Positions 54,247-64,000 are shown, counted from the stretch's first letter. The stretch is DNA of 64,000 bases from CAWEHU01 sp963808965 (GCA_963808965.1 CAWEHU010000016.1:186001-250000); one strand, 5' to 3'. The notes: generated from the sequence alone by a model not told the origin. A program made the numbers and translations.

Positions 54247-56590
54247 ATGCGGCTATCCACGCGCCTACTTCTGCTCGTCCTGCTGTGCCTCACTCCGGTC
54301 ATATCCGTTGAGGTTTTCACGCAGCTGGAGCTGCGTCAGAAGCGCCAATCGGAGCTCGGCGAGATTGCCTTGCGCCAGGTCGAGCTGTGGAACGGTAGTC
54401 TCGCGAGCATCGTCGAGGGAGCGCGGCAGCTTCTTATCGCCGTCTCCGAGTTTCGCAACGTGCGCGCGTTGGACCCGGGATGCGCCAATCAGCTCCGGGC
54501 CATTCAGGCGCATCTTCCGGCGTATCGCTTCATCGCGGTCCTGGCAGCGGACGGGCACCTTGTCTGCGCATCGGTGTCCGAACCGGCTCCGGAAATCAGC
54601 GAGCTCGCGTGGGGTCCGGAAGCGTTGCAAGCCAGCGTCTTCAGCACGGGGCGGTACGAGAATGCGCCAGGCGAGTCCGGCGCATTCCTGCCCTTCTTCC
54701 TGCCGCTCGGCGGCTCGGATTCCCGCGCGGGCGTTCTTGTCGCCGCACTGGATCTGTCCTGGCTCGGCACGCACATGACAGAACTGCGCTCTCGCTCCGC
54801 CCCAGGACTTCCGAACTCCACTCTCCTCATCGCGGATCGTGAGGGCACCATCGTATACCGGTTTCCGGATCCCGACCGCTGGATTGGCCGTCCCGTCCGG
54901 CCCGAGTCCCTTTCCCTTGTGCACGCATCCCATTCAGGTGTCGCTGTCGCGACCGGCTTCGATGGGAAGGAGCGCATCGTAGGCTATAATCCCGCTACCC
55001 AGGATCCGGCGGGACTGTTCGTCGCCAGCGGGCTCTATATACCCGATGCAACCGCCGACATTGACGCGACGTCGCGACGCGGCGGACTTCTCATCTTCGC
55101 TGCCTTGGTACTTGCGTTGCTCATTGCGTGGCTTGTCGGGCGGCGTTCGATCGGGATGCCGACGAGGCGGTTGCTGGCGGCCGCCCGGCGCTGGCGAGAA
55201 GGAGATCTCGAGCGCCCGCGCCGAACTGTGCGACGACACTTCGGAGTTCGGCAAGCTGGCGCAGGCATTCAACGAGATGGCCGCTGCGCTGAAGACCCGG
55301 GATGCGGAACGCATCCAGCACGCGCACCTTCTCGAAACGCGTGTCGCCGAGCGCACGCGAGAACTGTCCGAGTCGAATAACCGGCTGCAGGTTGAGATCG
55401 CTGAACGCGAGCGGACCGAGGTAGCGCTGCACCAGGCGCAGAAGCTCCAGGCCGTAGGTCAGCTCGCCGGGGGTGTCGCTCACGATTTCAACAACATGCT
55501 GGCGACCGTGCTGGGCAATCTCGAGTTGATGGAGCGGCGGCTCCCATCGGGAGATGATCGGCTGCGGCCCTGGATCGAGCGTGCGATCGGCGCGGTGCAG
55601 CGGGGAGCGCAACTGACTTCCCGCCTGCTCGCCTTCTCGCGCAGGCAGCGCCTCGCCCCGCAGCCCACCGATCTGAACCGGCTGATCGGAGAACTGGCCA
55701 CCCTCGCCGCTTCCACGCTCGGACGCCGCATCCAGATCGCGACCGACTTGTCGCCCGATCTGTGGCTGGCGCTCGTGGATCGCAGCCAGATCGAGGCGGC
55801 GATCTTGAATCTGGCTTTGAACGCGCGGGACGCCATGCCGGAAGGCGGGATGCTCACCATTGCCACCGCGAATGAAACTATCGCCTCCCGCGTCGGCGGG
55901 GACGACGCGGAGCCCGGCGACTATATCCGGGTCGCGGTCGCCGACACCGGCGCCGGGATGCCGCCCGATGTGATGCGACGTGCATTCGAGCCCTTCTTCA
56001 CGACCAAGGGGCCTGGCGGCTCCGGCCTCGGACTTAGCCAAGTCTACGGTATGGTCCGTCAATCGGGCGGCGCGGTGCGAATCCGAAGCGAAGCGGGCAA
56101 AGGCACGGAGGTGGCCCTGCTCCTCCCACGGGCTCAGCCCGAGAAGGCCGGGCGGGCCGAGCCAGCCGCCCTCACGGAACTCCGCCTGGCAGCGAGTCGC
56201 CTCGTGCTCCTCGTGGACGACGATCCAGGTGTGCGGCAAGTCACCTCCGAGATGCTGACCGATCTCGGCTGCCGCGTCGTTGAAGCGTGCGGCGGAGAGG
56301 AGGCGCTCCAGATACTCGAAACCCAAGGCCCGACGATCACGACCTTGGTGGTCGATTACGCGATGCCGGGCATGACTGGTTTGCAGCTCGCTTCAGTGGT
56401 GCGGAAACGCGGCATCACGGCTCCGATCATCCTGGCCACCGGATACGCCGAGCTCGCAGACCCGTCGGAGGGGAGCGAGTCACTGCTCACGATGATTCTG
56501 CGCAAGCCTTTTACTTTGAGGCAACTCAAGGAGGCGCTCATTCGCGTTCGCGATCCGCAGCCGCTCGAGAGAACGCCCGAGCCGAGCTGA
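54247..56590 (+). CDS. Hybrid sensor histidine kinase / response regulator (one indel)
   Basis: A 780-residue hybrid kinase. An N-terminal TM (LLLLVLLCLTPVISVEVF) and a second TM (LLIFAALVLALLIAWLVGRR) frame a periplasmic sensor domain of about 250 residues. A HAMP-like region and coiled coil (ERTRELSESNNRLQVEIAER) precede the HisKA domain with GGVAHDFNNML (His412). The ATPase has NALNARDAMPEGG-like and DTGAGMPPDVM, FEPFFTTKG motifs. A C-terminal receiver domain has VVDYAMPGMTGL with Asp703. An extra base near 55212 splits it. No separate regulator gene is near. The architecture suggests control by phosphotransfer to an unlinked protein. Confidence 0.92.
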
Positions 56591-56601
56591 TGTAAATTCC
56601 G

Positions 56602-56692
56602 GTCATCCCGGCGGAAGACGGCGATCCAAGTCTCGCAACCAAGCCCTGCACTGTTTCGCGGGCCTGGGTTTCCGCTTTTCGCGGGGGACGAA
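56602..56692. repeat. Pair of inverted, degenerate intergenic repeat units
   Basis: Between two convergent genes, a unit at 56602-56630 (GTCATCCCGGCGGAAGACGG and following bases) and an inverted, similar unit at 56663-56692 (CCTGGGTTTCCGCTTTTCGC and following bases). They resemble the widespread GTCATCCCCGCGAAGGCGGGGATCC palindromic repeats. Both are imperfect. They could fold into a long hairpin acting as a two-way terminator. Confidence 0.5.
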
Positions 56693-56711
56693 CGGGACGG
56701 GATGCGCCAGG

Positions 56712-57329
56712 CTAGCTCCGTCGAGCGATCGCGAGCCCAAGTCCGGCTCCGATCAGCAGGCTGCCCGAGAGACGGTTCAGCAGGCGGCCGTTGCTGGCGA
56801 GTAGGCGGCGCGCTCGGCCGCCCAAGAGGGCCCATCCACTGTCGAGCACGAGGGCGAGCGTCAGGAACGTCGCCGCCAATAGGACCAACTGCCGCCTGGG
56901 CGGGCGATCCGGCGCTATGAACTGCGGCAGAAAGGCGCCGTAGAACAGCAGTATTTTCGGGTTTGTGAGCGAGACAAGAAACCCGCGGGTTATGGTCCTT
57001 GCGGCGGAGCGCGGTTCCGCGCGGTCCGGGCCGAGATGGACGGCCCGCGCCCGCCAGCGGGCGATGCCCAGCCAGACGAGGTAGGCGACCCCGGCCCAGC
57101 GAATCCACTCGAACCAATCCGCCAATGCTCCCAGCACCGCCGCCATTCCGAGCACGGTCAGGCCAAGCTGAACCGCGACGGCCGCCGAGGTGCCGGCTAC
57201 CGTGAGTAAGCCGTAGCGCGTACCGTGCCCGACGCTGTTGCCGACGATGAGAGCGACATTCGGGCCGGGGATCAGGATCAGAAGGCAGGCCGCCAGCACG
57301 AAGCCAAGATAGAGTTGCGTGTCGATCAT
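56712..57329 (-). CDS. LysE family amino-acid exporter
   Basis: A 205-residue inner-membrane exporter with six predicted helices. The start IDTQLYLGFVLAACLLILIP and the motif LILIPGPNVALIVGNSVGHG are the LysE/RhtB family signature, as is FLVSLTNPKILLFYGAFLPQ. It exports amino acids such as lysine, homoserine or threonine. The ATG at 57329 fits the family; it diverges from the sugar-acid operon over 130 bases. Intact. Confidence 0.93.
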   Translation of the reverse strand: MIDTQLYLGFVLAACLLILIPGPNVALIVGNSVGHGTRYGLLTVAGTSAAVAVQLGLTVLGMAAVLGALADWFEWIRWAGVAYLVWLGIARWRARAVHLGPDRAEPRSAARTITRGFLVSLTNPKILLFYGAFLPQFIAPDRPPRRQLVLLAATFLTLALVLDSGWALLGGRARRLLASNGRLLNRLSGSLLIGAGLGLAIARRS

Positions 57330-57459
57330 GGGTCCCCGGAGCCGCCCTCTGCCTTCGCGTTTTGGATCATCGGCGGGAAGCCGATCGAACAATCCCGGCT
57401 TGCCGTTGACTCCCGCGCCGCCGCACGCCCAGTCTTCGGCGCTTCTGGAGGAGGCAGCA

Positions 57460-59253
57460 ATGGCAAAGGACAACGGAGGCTCTGGCCGGCTGCGCAGCCG
57501 GCGCTGGTTCGATGATCCCGCCGACCCTGGCATGACCGCGCTCTATATCGAGCGGTACATGAATTACGGGATCACGCGCGAGGAGCTCCAAGGCGGCAAG
57601 CCTATCATCGGCATCGCGCAGACCGGTTCCGACCTCGCGCCCTGCAACCGCCATCATCTCGAGTTGGCCAAACGCGTCCGCGATGGCATCCGCGACGCCG
57701 GCGGCATCCCGATGGAGTTTCCGGTCCATCCCGATCCAGGAGACCGGCAAGCGGCCCACGGCCGCGCTCGACCGCAATCTCGCCTATCTCGGGCTCGTCG
57801 AGATACTGCACGGTTATCCGATCGACGGCGTGGTGCTGACCACGGGATGCGACAAGACCACGCCCGCCTGTCTCATGGCCGCGGCGACGGTGAATATTCC
57901 GGCGATCGGGCTCACGGTCGGGCCGATGCTCGACGGGTGGTGGAAAGGCAGGCTCACCGGCTCGGGCACGATCGTCTGGGAGGGACGCAAGCTCCACGCC
58001 GAGGGCAAGCTCGACTACAACGAGTTCATGGAGATGGTCGCTTCCTCGGCGCCCTCGGTCGGCTACTGCAACACGATGGGCACGGCCAGCTCGATGAACA
58101 GCCTGCAAGAGGTGCTCGGCATGTCGCTGCCCGGCTGTGCCGCGATCCCCGCGCCCTACCGTGAGCGCGGCTGGATGGCGTACGAGACGGGCAAGCGCAT
58201 CGTCGGCATGGTGCAGGAGAATTTGCGACCGTCCGACATCATGACGAAGCAGGCCTTCGAGAACGCCGTGGTGGCGGCCGCCGCGCTCGGCGCGTCCTCG
58301 AATTGCCCGATTCACATGATCGCGATCGCCCGGCATATCGGAGTCGAGCACACGCTCGACGATTGGCAGCGCCTGGGACCGGAGAATCCCGCTCTTGGTG
58401 GACCTTCAGCCCGCCGGGCGCTTCCTCAGCGAGCGCTTCCATCGCGCCGGCGGCGTTCCCGCGGTGCTGAAGGAACTGCTCCAAGCCGGCAAACTGCATG
58501 GCGACGTGATGACGGTGACGGGACGTACGCTGGCGCAGAATCTGGAGAGCGCCCCGGAGCCGGATCGCGAGGTCATCCGGCCCTACGATCAGCCGATGAA
58601 GGAGAAGGCGGGGTATGTCGTGCTGAGCGGCAATTTGTTCGACAGCGCGGTGATAAAGATGAGCGTGATCGACAAGGCGTTCCGCGACCGCTTTCTCTCG
58701 GACCCGGGCCATCCGAACGTGTTCGAGGGCAAGGCGATCGTGTTTGAAGGCCCGGAGGATTACCACCACCGGATCGAGGATCCGGATCTCGGTGTCGAGG
58801 AGCAATCCGTGCTGGTGATCCGCAACTGCGGCCCGGTCGGATATCCCGGCGGGGCGGAGGTGGTGAACATGCAGCCGCCCGCCGCGCTGCTGAACCGAGG
58901 CATCGAGACGCTTCCGACGATGGGCGACGGCCGGCAGTCCGGCACATCTGGCAGCCCTTCGATCCTGAATGTTTCGCCGGAAGCGGCGGTAGGCGGCGGG
59001 CTCGCGCTGCTGCAAACGGGGGACCGCATCCGCATCGACCTCAACACGCGCAAAGTGGACGTATTGCTGCCCGAGGGCGAACTTGAAGTCGCGCCGCGCC
59101 GCCTGGAAGCCGCCGGAGCTGCTCAACATGACTCCCTGGGAGGAGATCTCGCGCAACACCGTCGGCCAGCTCGGGACGGGCGGCTGCATGGAGCTCGCGA
59201 CCCTCTATCTCAACATCATCGAGACACGCGGCGAGTCTCGCAACAACCACTGA
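57460..59253 (+). CDS. IlvD/Edd family dehydratase, sugar-acid type (three indels)
   Basis: A [Fe-S] dehydratase converting a sugar acid to a 2-keto-3-deoxy acid. Motifs: TGCDKTTPACLMAA (cluster Cys130), GYCNTMGTASSMNSLQE, AAIPAPYRERGWMAYETG, GASSNCPIHMIAIA and GYPGGAEVVNMQPP. These resemble L-arabonate or L-fuconate dehydratase-like members more than IlvD itself. Extra bases near 57731, 58388 and 59117 break the frame. Corrected length 596, near the family norm; the end reads PELLNMTPWEEISRNTVGQL. Strong GGAGG ribosome site before ATG 57460. First gene of an SDR-FAH operon. Confidence 0.88.
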
Positions 59254-59272
59254 CAGGGCAGCTGGGGGGCAC

Positions 59273-60023
59273 ATGGCTGGTCGTCTCGCGGGAAAGACCG
59301 CTTTCATAACCGCGGCCGGACAGGGAATCGGCCGCGCGAGCGCGCTCGCCTTCGCGGCCGAGGGCGCCACGCGTGATCGCGACCGATCTGAACGAGGAGC
59401 TCGTCGGTCAAATCGCGTCGGAGCGGATCCGCACCGCGAAGCTGAACGTGCTGCACGCGGCCGATATCGCCGATGCCGCCCAGAATGCCGGGCCGGTGGA
59501 TATCCTCTTCAACTGCGCCGGATGCGTCCATCAGGGGACGATACTCGAAGCGACGGAGGAGGAGTGGACCTTCGCCTTCGAGCTGAACGCGCGCGCGCAG
59601 TTCCGCACTGTCCGCGCCTTCCTGCCCGGAATGCTCGAGCGCGGCGGCGGCTCGATCGTGAACATGTCCTCGATCGCGTCGAGCGTGAAGGGCGTTCCTG
59701 GCCGATTCACCTATTGCGCCAGCAAGGCGGCGGTGGTCGGGCTGACGAAATCGGTCGCCGTCGACTACGTACAGCGAGGGATTCGTTGCAACTGCATCTG
59801 TCCGGGCACGATCCAGACGCCGAGCCTCGACGAGCGCATCGAGGCCAACGCCGCGAAGGCCGGATCGGTCGAGGCCGCGCGTGCAGCCTTTCTCGCCCGC
59901 CAGCCTATGGGCCGTCTCGGCACGCCCGAGGAGATCGCCGCCCTTGTCGTGTATCTCGCGAGCGACGAGGCGAAATTCCTGACCGGCCAGGCCATCGTCA
60001 TCGATGGCGGCTGGTCGGTGTAA
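59273..60023 (+). CDS. SDR oxidoreductase, 2-keto-3-deoxy-L-fuconate dehydrogenase-like (one indel)
   Basis: A classical short-chain dehydrogenase. NAD-binding motif TAAGQGIGRASALAFAAEGA, catalytic Tyr147 and Lys151 in YCASKAAVVGL, and the C-terminal GQAIVIDGGWSV. An extra base near 59373 breaks the frame; without it the strand reads RVIATDLNEELV. Corrected length 249. Sequence and position are those of dehydrogenases acting on 2-keto-3-deoxy-L-fuconate or related acids. It begins 20 bases after the dehydratase stop and 57 bases before the hydrolase gene. Confidence 0.88.
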
Positions 60024-60080
60024 GTCGTTTCCTCTCTCGCGCCTGCTGATTTCCCTAACGAACCGAAAGCAAGGAACGCC

Positions 60081-60926
60081 ATGAAACTGCTGCGCTATGG
60101 CCCGCCTGGGGCCGAGAAGCCGGGACTTCTGGATTCCAGTGGCGGGATCCGAGACCTTTCCGGCGTGTTGCCGGACATCAACGGCGAGGCGCTATCGGAC
60201 GCGGGGATCGGCAAGCTCGCCGGCATCGACCCGAACAGCTTGCCGAAGGTGGAGGGCTCGCCCCGCCTTGGCCCTTGCGTGGCGCGGCCGCTCAACTTCG
60301 TCTGCATCGGCCTCAACTACGCCGACCACGCGGCGGAGAGCAATCTGCCCATCCCGAAGGAGCCGATCATCTTCCTGAAGTCGCTCAGCGCTTATTCCGG
60401 TCCGAATGACGACGTGAAGATACCCCGGGGCTCGAAAAAGACGGACTGGGAGGTGGAGCTCGGGGTCGTGATCGGCCGCAAGTCGAGCTACGTGGAAGCG
60501 CATGACGCGATGAACCATGTCGCTGGTTATTGCATCTGCAACGACGTGAGCGAACGCGAGTTCCAGGCCGAGCGCGGCGGGACCTGGGACAAGGGGAAAG
60601 GCTGCGACACGTTCGGCCCGACCGGCCCGTGGCTCGTGACCAAGGACGAAATTCCGGACCCGCAGAACCTCGCCATGTGGCTGGAGGTGGACGGTCGCCG
60701 AATGCAAGACGGCAACACCAAGACGATGATTTTCGATGTCCGCAAGCTGGTCAGTTACGTCAGCCACTTCATCACGCTCTATCCCGGCGACATCATCAGC
60801 ACCGGCACGCCGCCCGGCGTCGGGATGGGGAAGAAGCCGGAACCGGTGTACCTGAAAGAGGGCCAGACGATCCGGCTCGGGATCCAGGGCCTGGGCGAGC
60901 AGACGCAGCGGGTCGTGGGGCCTTAA
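60081..60926 (+). CDS. Fumarylacetoacetate hydrolase (FAH) family protein
   Basis: A 281-residue metal-dependent C-C hydrolase of the FAH family. Metal-binding motifs: SFDPNDDVKIPRGSKKTDWE-like KTDWEVELGVVIG (Glu), and GTPPGVGMGKKPEPVYLKEG near the C-terminus. Members in this context cleave 2,4-diketo-3-deoxy-L-fuconate to pyruvate and L-lactate. With the dehydratase and SDR it would complete a non-phosphorylative path. Start MKLLRYGPPGAEKPGLLD fits the family. No indel; sugar dehydrogenase, lactonase and transporter genes are not in the window. Confidence 0.9.
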   Translation: MKLLRYGPPGAEKPGLLDSSGGIRDLSGVLPDINGEALSDAGIGKLAGIDPNSLPKVEGSPRLGPCVARPLNFVCIGLNYADHAAESNLPIPKEPIIFLKSLSAYSGPNDDVKIPRGSKKTDWEVELGVVIGRKSSYVEAHDAMNHVAGYCICNDVSEREFQAERGGTWDKGKGCDTFGPTGPWLVTKDEIPDPQNLAMWLEVDGRRMQDGNTKTMIFDVRKLVSYVSHFITLYPGDIISTGTPPGVGMGKKPEPVYLKEGQTIRLGIQGLGEQTQRVVGP

Positions 60927-60962
60927 GCCGGTCGGTTCCGGGGGGTGCCTGGGCAGGGCTTC

Positions 60963-62507
60963 ATGCAGCTGTCTGGGCAGGACGGCACACGGCCTCTCCC
61001 TTGGCTGAGCACGCCCGCGGGCGTTGTACTGCTTCTGATCCTCGGCACAGGTCTGCTGCGGATCATAGTCGGCTACCTGATGGGGCTCGGCATCGACGAA
61101 AGCTACATGGTTGCCGCCGGGCGCACATTCCGCTTCGGGTATTACGATCATCCTCCCGCTTCCTGGTGGCTGGCCTGGGGCGTGCAGCAACTGACCGGAA
61201 GCGATGCTGCTCTCGTCGTGCGGCTTCCGTTCATCGCGTTGTTCGGGCTTTCGACGTGGCTGATGTTCCGGCTGACCGCGCTGCTTTACGAGCCGGCCGC
61301 CGGGCTCTGGGCGGCGGTCACCCTCAATCTCGCGCCCGTCTTTGGCGTAACGACCGGCGGATGGGTGCTGCCCGACGGACCGCTCGTTTGCGCCCTCCTC
61401 GGAGCCGCGCTCTGTCTGGCCCATGCGCTTTCGGCCCGCCGGCGGTCGGCGCTACTCTGGTGGCTGGGCGCCGGAGTTTGCGCAGGTCTTGCCCTGTTTG
61501 CGAAATATTCCGCGCTGCTGATCCTTGGCGGCGCGTTCGTCTACCTGGCTACGCAACACGAGGACCGCCGCTGGCTGCTCCGGCGGGAGCCTTATCTCGC
61601 GGCGGCGATCGCTTTGCTCATCTTCGCGCCGGTTCTTGCCTGGAACGCGGCGCACGGCTGGGCGTCGTTCGCATTCCAAGGCGCGCGGATAACCGAGATC
61701 CGCTTCCGTCCGCTCGCGCCTCTTGCGACACTGGGCGGCGAGGCGCTGTTTCTGCTGCCGTGGATCTGGCTTCCGCTGATGGTGTGCTTCGTGCGCGGCT
61801 TGTGGCGCGGCCCTTCGGCACGGCGGGAGTGGCTGCTCTGCTGTCTGGCCGCCTTTCCGATCGTGCTGTTCGCGGCGGCGTCGGCCTGGTCCCGGCAGAG
61901 AGTATTGTTTCACTGGGCGGCGCCCGGCTATCTCATGCTGTTTCCCATGCTGGGGGCGGGCGTGGCCCGCCGGCTCGTGCACCGCGATCTGCTCACGCGC
62001 ATCTGGCTCGGCGGCAGTGCGCTGATCGTCTGCATCGGGGTCGGAATCGTAGCGACCGAAATTCGCTACAACTGGCTTCCCGCCGTCGTCCATGACTTCC
62101 ACGGCAGCGCGGACCCTGACCTCGAAGCGGTGGACTGGACCTCCGTGCGCACCGACCTGGCGCAGCGGGGTCTGCTGGATCGACCCAACACGCTGATCGC
62201 GGCCACGAACTGGCGCGATGCCGGCAAGCTCGGTTATGCCCTCGGTCCCGCCGCGCACGTCCTCTGTCTCAACTCCGACTCGCGTCAGTTCGGGTTCGGA
62301 CAGGATTTGTCCGAGGCGATCGGTCGCGACGTGCTGATCGTCGCGCCTCGCGAGTCTCCCGAGGCGATCCAGGCAAGGCTGGGCGGTGTCTTCGAGCGTA
62401 TCGAGACGCTTCCCCCCACTCTGATCCGGCATGGCGGGGAAGCGGTACCGGTTCCGCTCTATCTCGGTCACGCAATGCGCGCGTGGCCCCTGCCGCGGCC
62501 GGGATAG
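60963..62507 (+). CDS. GT39-type membrane glycosyltransferase (ArnT-like)
   Basis: A 514-residue integral membrane glycosyltransferase of the GT-C, dolichyl-phosphate-mannose-transferase-like family. The N-terminal catalytic loop reads YLMGLGIDESYMVAAGRTF, with Asp-Glu, followed by YYDHPPASWWLAW. Around ten hydrophobic helices follow. The C-terminal soluble part starts about residue 370. Such enzymes use lipid-linked sugars to modify lipids or proteins on the periplasmic side. The ATG at 60963 is preferred over an in-frame GTG at 60945. It lies close after the FAH gene but serves another role. Intact. Confidence 0.85.
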   Translation: MQLSGQDGTRPLPWLSTPAGVVLLLILGTGLLRIIVGYLMGLGIDESYMVAAGRTFRFGYYDHPPASWWLAWGVQQLTGSDAALVVRLPFIALFGLSTWLMFRLTALLYEPAAGLWAAVTLNLAPVFGVTTGGWVLPDGPLVCALLGAALCLAHALSARRRSALLWWLGAGVCAGLALFAKYSALLILGGAFVYLATQHEDRRWLLRREPYLAAAIALLIFAPVLAWNAAHGWASFAFQGARITEIRFRPLAPLATLGGEALFLLPWIWLPLMVCFVRGLWRGPSARREWLLCCLAAFPIVLFAAASAWSRQRVLFHWAAPGYLMLFPMLGAGVARRLVHRDLLTRIWLGGSALIVCIGVGIVATEIRYNWLPAVVHDFHGSADPDLEAVDWTSVRTDLAQRGLLDRPNTLIAATNWRDAGKLGYALGPAAHVLCLNSDSRQFGFGQDLSEAIGRDVLIVAPRESPEAIQARLGGVFERIETLPPTLIRHGGEAVPVPLYLGHAMRAWPLPRPG

Positions 62508-62520
62508 CGGCCGGCAGGGG
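62487..62520. terminator. Hairpin between convergent GT39 and DEAD-box genes
   Basis: CCCCTGCCG (62487-62495) pairs with CGGCAGGGG (62512-62520), a nine-base GC-rich stem, with inner GGC/GCC pairs in the 16-base loop. It spans the glycosyltransferase stop and lies just before the helicase stop at 62529. No U-tract, so a two-way stop is plausible but not certain. Confidence 0.5.
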
Positions 62521-62528
62521 AGCCGAGA

Positions 62529-63665
62529 CTATGCCGCGCGCGCGGGAGCTTGCGCGACCGGTACGCGCGCGCGGATCAGCTTTTCGATGTCCCGCAAATA
62601 CGCGCGCTCCTCGGCGTCGCAGAAGCTGATCGCAATTCCCGCCGCGCCCGCGCGGGCGGTGCGGCCGATGCGGTGGACGTAGCTCTCCGGTACGTTCGGT
62701 AGGTCGAAGTTGATGACGTGCGTGACCGCGTCCACGTCGATGCCGCGCGCCGCGATGTCGGTTGCGACGAGCACCGGCGTCCGGCCGGCGCGGAACGCGG
62801 CGAGCGCCCGCTCGCGCTGCGGCTGGCTCTTGTTGCCATGGATGGCGGCGGCGGGCAGCCCCGCCTGCTCCAGATGCTTCACCACGCGATCCGCGCCGTG
62901 CTTCGTGCGTGTAAAGACGAGCGTACGGCCCATCTCGCCCTGGCGGAGGATCTCGGTGAGCAGGCCGCGCTTGCGGGCCGTCTCGACGAAAATCACTTGC
63001 TGATCCACACGCTCCACCGTGGTCGCGACCGGCGCGACGGCGACATGCACCGGATCGCGCAACAACTGCGCCGCGAGCTGGCCGATCTCCTTCGGCATTG
63101 TCGCCGAGAAGAACAAGGTCTGTCGCTGCGCCGGGAGCATCGCGGCGATCTTGCGGATCGGCACGATGAAACCGAGGTCGAGCATGTGGTCGGCCTCGTC
63201 CAGCACCAGAATCTCGGTACGGTCCAGCCGCACGGCGCGATCGCCGATATGGTCGAGCAGGCGGCCGGGTGTCGCGACCAGCACATCCACCCCGGAAGCG
63301 AGCGCGCGGGCCTGACGCGGCTTCGGCACGCCGCCGAACATCAGCGCCGTCCGCAATCCGGTCTGGCGGCCGTAGGTACGGAAGCTTTCTTCGATCTGGC
63401 TGGCAAGCTCGCGCGTCGGGGCGAGCACCAGCACCCGGCAGGATTTCGGGGCCGCGGGGCGGCGGTCGGCGGCGAGGCGGTGCAGGATCGGCAGCGCGAA
63501 AGCGGCCGTCTTGCCCGTGCCGGTCTGCGCGATCCCTTGTAGGTCGCGGCCGGCCAGCACATGGGGAATCGCCTGTGTCTGGATCGGCGTCGGCGAGGCA
63601 TAGCCTTCGGTCGCGAGCGCCTTCAAAAGCGGCGCGGCGAGGCCGAGGTCTTCAAAACGGGTCAT
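62529..63665 (-). CDS. DEAD-box RNA helicase
   Basis: A 378-residue ATP-dependent RNA helicase. Motifs in order: Q motif TPIQTQAIPHVLAG, Walker A AQTGTGKTAAF, PTRELA, TPGRLLDH, VLDEADHMLD, FFSATMP, then ARGIDVDAVTHVINFD and YVHRIGRTARAG. The C-terminal extension is very short, placing it with RhlE-like minimal helicases, involved in ribosome assembly or RNA turnover. ATG 63665 gives the expected MTRFEDLGL start. Its long upstream region may hold a regulatory leader. Intact. Confidence 0.95.
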   Translation of the reverse strand: MTRFEDLGLAAPLLKALATEGYASPTPIQTQAIPHVLAGRDLQGIAQTGTGKTAAFALPILHRLAADRRPAAPKSCRVLVLAPTRELASQIEESFRTYGRQTGLRTALMFGGVPKPRQARALASGVDVLVATPGRLLDHIGDRAVRLDRTEILVLDEADHMLDLGFIVPIRKIAAMLPAQRQTLFFSATMPKEIGQLAAQLLRDPVHVAVAPVATTVERVDQQVIFVETARKRGLLTEILRQGEMGRTLVFTRTKHGADRVVKHLEQAGLPAAAIHGNKSQPQRERALAAFRAGRTPVLVATDIAARGIDVDAVTHVINFDLPNVPESYVHRIGRTARAGAAGIAISFCDAEERAYLRDIEKLIRARVPVAQAPARAA

Positions 63666-63960
63666 CAATGGTCTTTCGTATGACGCGACCCGCGCCACCC
63701 CGATCCTCTCGGGAAGGGGCGCGACGCAGGCCCATCGCGATCGGCAGGATCGCGAACCGGCGCAGAGATGCGAGTGAGAAAGGAGCTACCGGGAAAACAA
63801 TCGGCCGGATCGGCCGGGCAGCGCACAGAAACACGGCAGAGCGCGCAACCGCCGATGTAGGGGATGCGGCTTGCAAAGTCAACCGCACGGACAGATGCCG
63901 CCCGTTGCGGCGGCCCGCCGCCGAAGCTAGCTTCCGCCGACCCTACGGAGACCCGTCCGC
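63666..63960. other. Divergent intergenic region between helicase and YggT-like genes
   Basis: About 295 bases with no gene recognised. It includes GATCGGCAGGATCGCGAAC and a GCCGGATCGGCCGGGC stretch with local symmetry. Cold-shock DEAD-box genes often have long leaders, so a regulated 5-prime region is possible on the minus strand. No riboswitch class was recognised. Confidence 0.4.
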
Positions 63961-64000
63961 ATGATGGCCTTGTTCTGGCTGATCGACCGGCTGATCAGCC
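63961..64000 (+). CDS. YggT-family membrane protein, start only
   Basis: Only 40 bases are in the window: the start ATGATG encodes MMALFWLIDRLIS, which resembles the first helix of YggT proteins, small inner-membrane proteins linked to cell division and osmotic stress. A GGAG sequence lies 14 bases before. The assignment rests on 13 residues and is tentative. Confidence 0.5.
   Translation, partial: MMALFWLIDRLIS

Overview
The window looks like a chromosomal piece of a high-GC alphaproteobacterium, most likely in the Rhodospirillales and probably Acetobacteraceae. The reasons are the run mnmE-mnmG-rsmG with a parS site (the usual origin-proximal par region), a foldase diverging from secA, an acetyltransferase-Nudix fusion, and a single-domain DUF1489 gene. 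No insertion sequence, phage, CRISPR array, tRNA or rRNA was recognised. I did not compute GC content.

The sequence carries many single-base indels. By comparing broken reading frames with conserved family sequence I find about 30 in 16 genes, roughly 27 extra bases and 3 missing ones. They hit essential genes (secA, mnmE, mnmG), so I read them as sequencing or assembly errors. Each affected gene is given here as one CDS over its full span, with approximate indel positions. After correction each length is a whole number of codons and close to the family norm.

Layout. 1-3.7 kb (minus): rsmG (partial), mnmG, mnmE and a [2Fe-2S] ferredoxin-like gene, with parS over the rsmG start. 4.0-10.6 kb (plus): argJ, a two-TM ion-channel-like protein, a Tat-exported multicopper oxidase, a GNAT-Nudix fusion, a CinA/MoaB-like protein and two secreted proteins. 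10.6-17.2 kb: a YeaQ/GlsB-type membrane protein, a PpiC foldase divergent from secA, a 62-residue protein with a duplicated motif, and a group of small exported proteins. 17.3-20.4 kb (minus): a phosphoesterase, accA and a Wza-like export lipoprotein.

20.5-32.1 kb is the most unusual block. It holds a catalase-fold protein, an unknown 144-residue protein, a membrane protein built from a duplicated module, a Dyp peroxidase, a lipocalin-like protein, a GMC oxidoreductase, a large diheme cytochrome c and a patatin-like lipase. Three haem proteins, one flavoprotein, a lipid hydrolase and a ligand-binding barrel suggest oxidative processing of a lipid or other hydrophobic substrate, with electrons passed to the periplasmic cytochrome. 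That role is inference.

32.1-43.5 kb: an ABC-F ATPase, ndk, DoxX, two PLP enzymes, a BrnT/BrnA toxin-antitoxin pair with a palindrome in its promoter and a stop codon inside brnA, DUF1489, a His-rich exported protein, an orphan group-4-hydrogenase-like small subunit, a glutathionyl-hydroquinone reductase, a DUF1194 protein, an AstE/aspartoacylase-like enzyme and an ArgE-like deacylase. 43.6-49.1 kb: a complete dipeptide/oligopeptide ABC importer. 49.2-56.6 kb: two glycosyltransferases, EcsC, an RTX-like protein and a hybrid histidine kinase preceded by overlapping hairpins. 56.7-64 kb: a LysE exporter; a dehydratase-SDR-FAH hydrolase operon fitting non-phosphorylative breakdown of a deoxy sugar acid; a GT39-type membrane glycosyltransferase; a DEAD-box helicase; and the start of a YggT-like gene.
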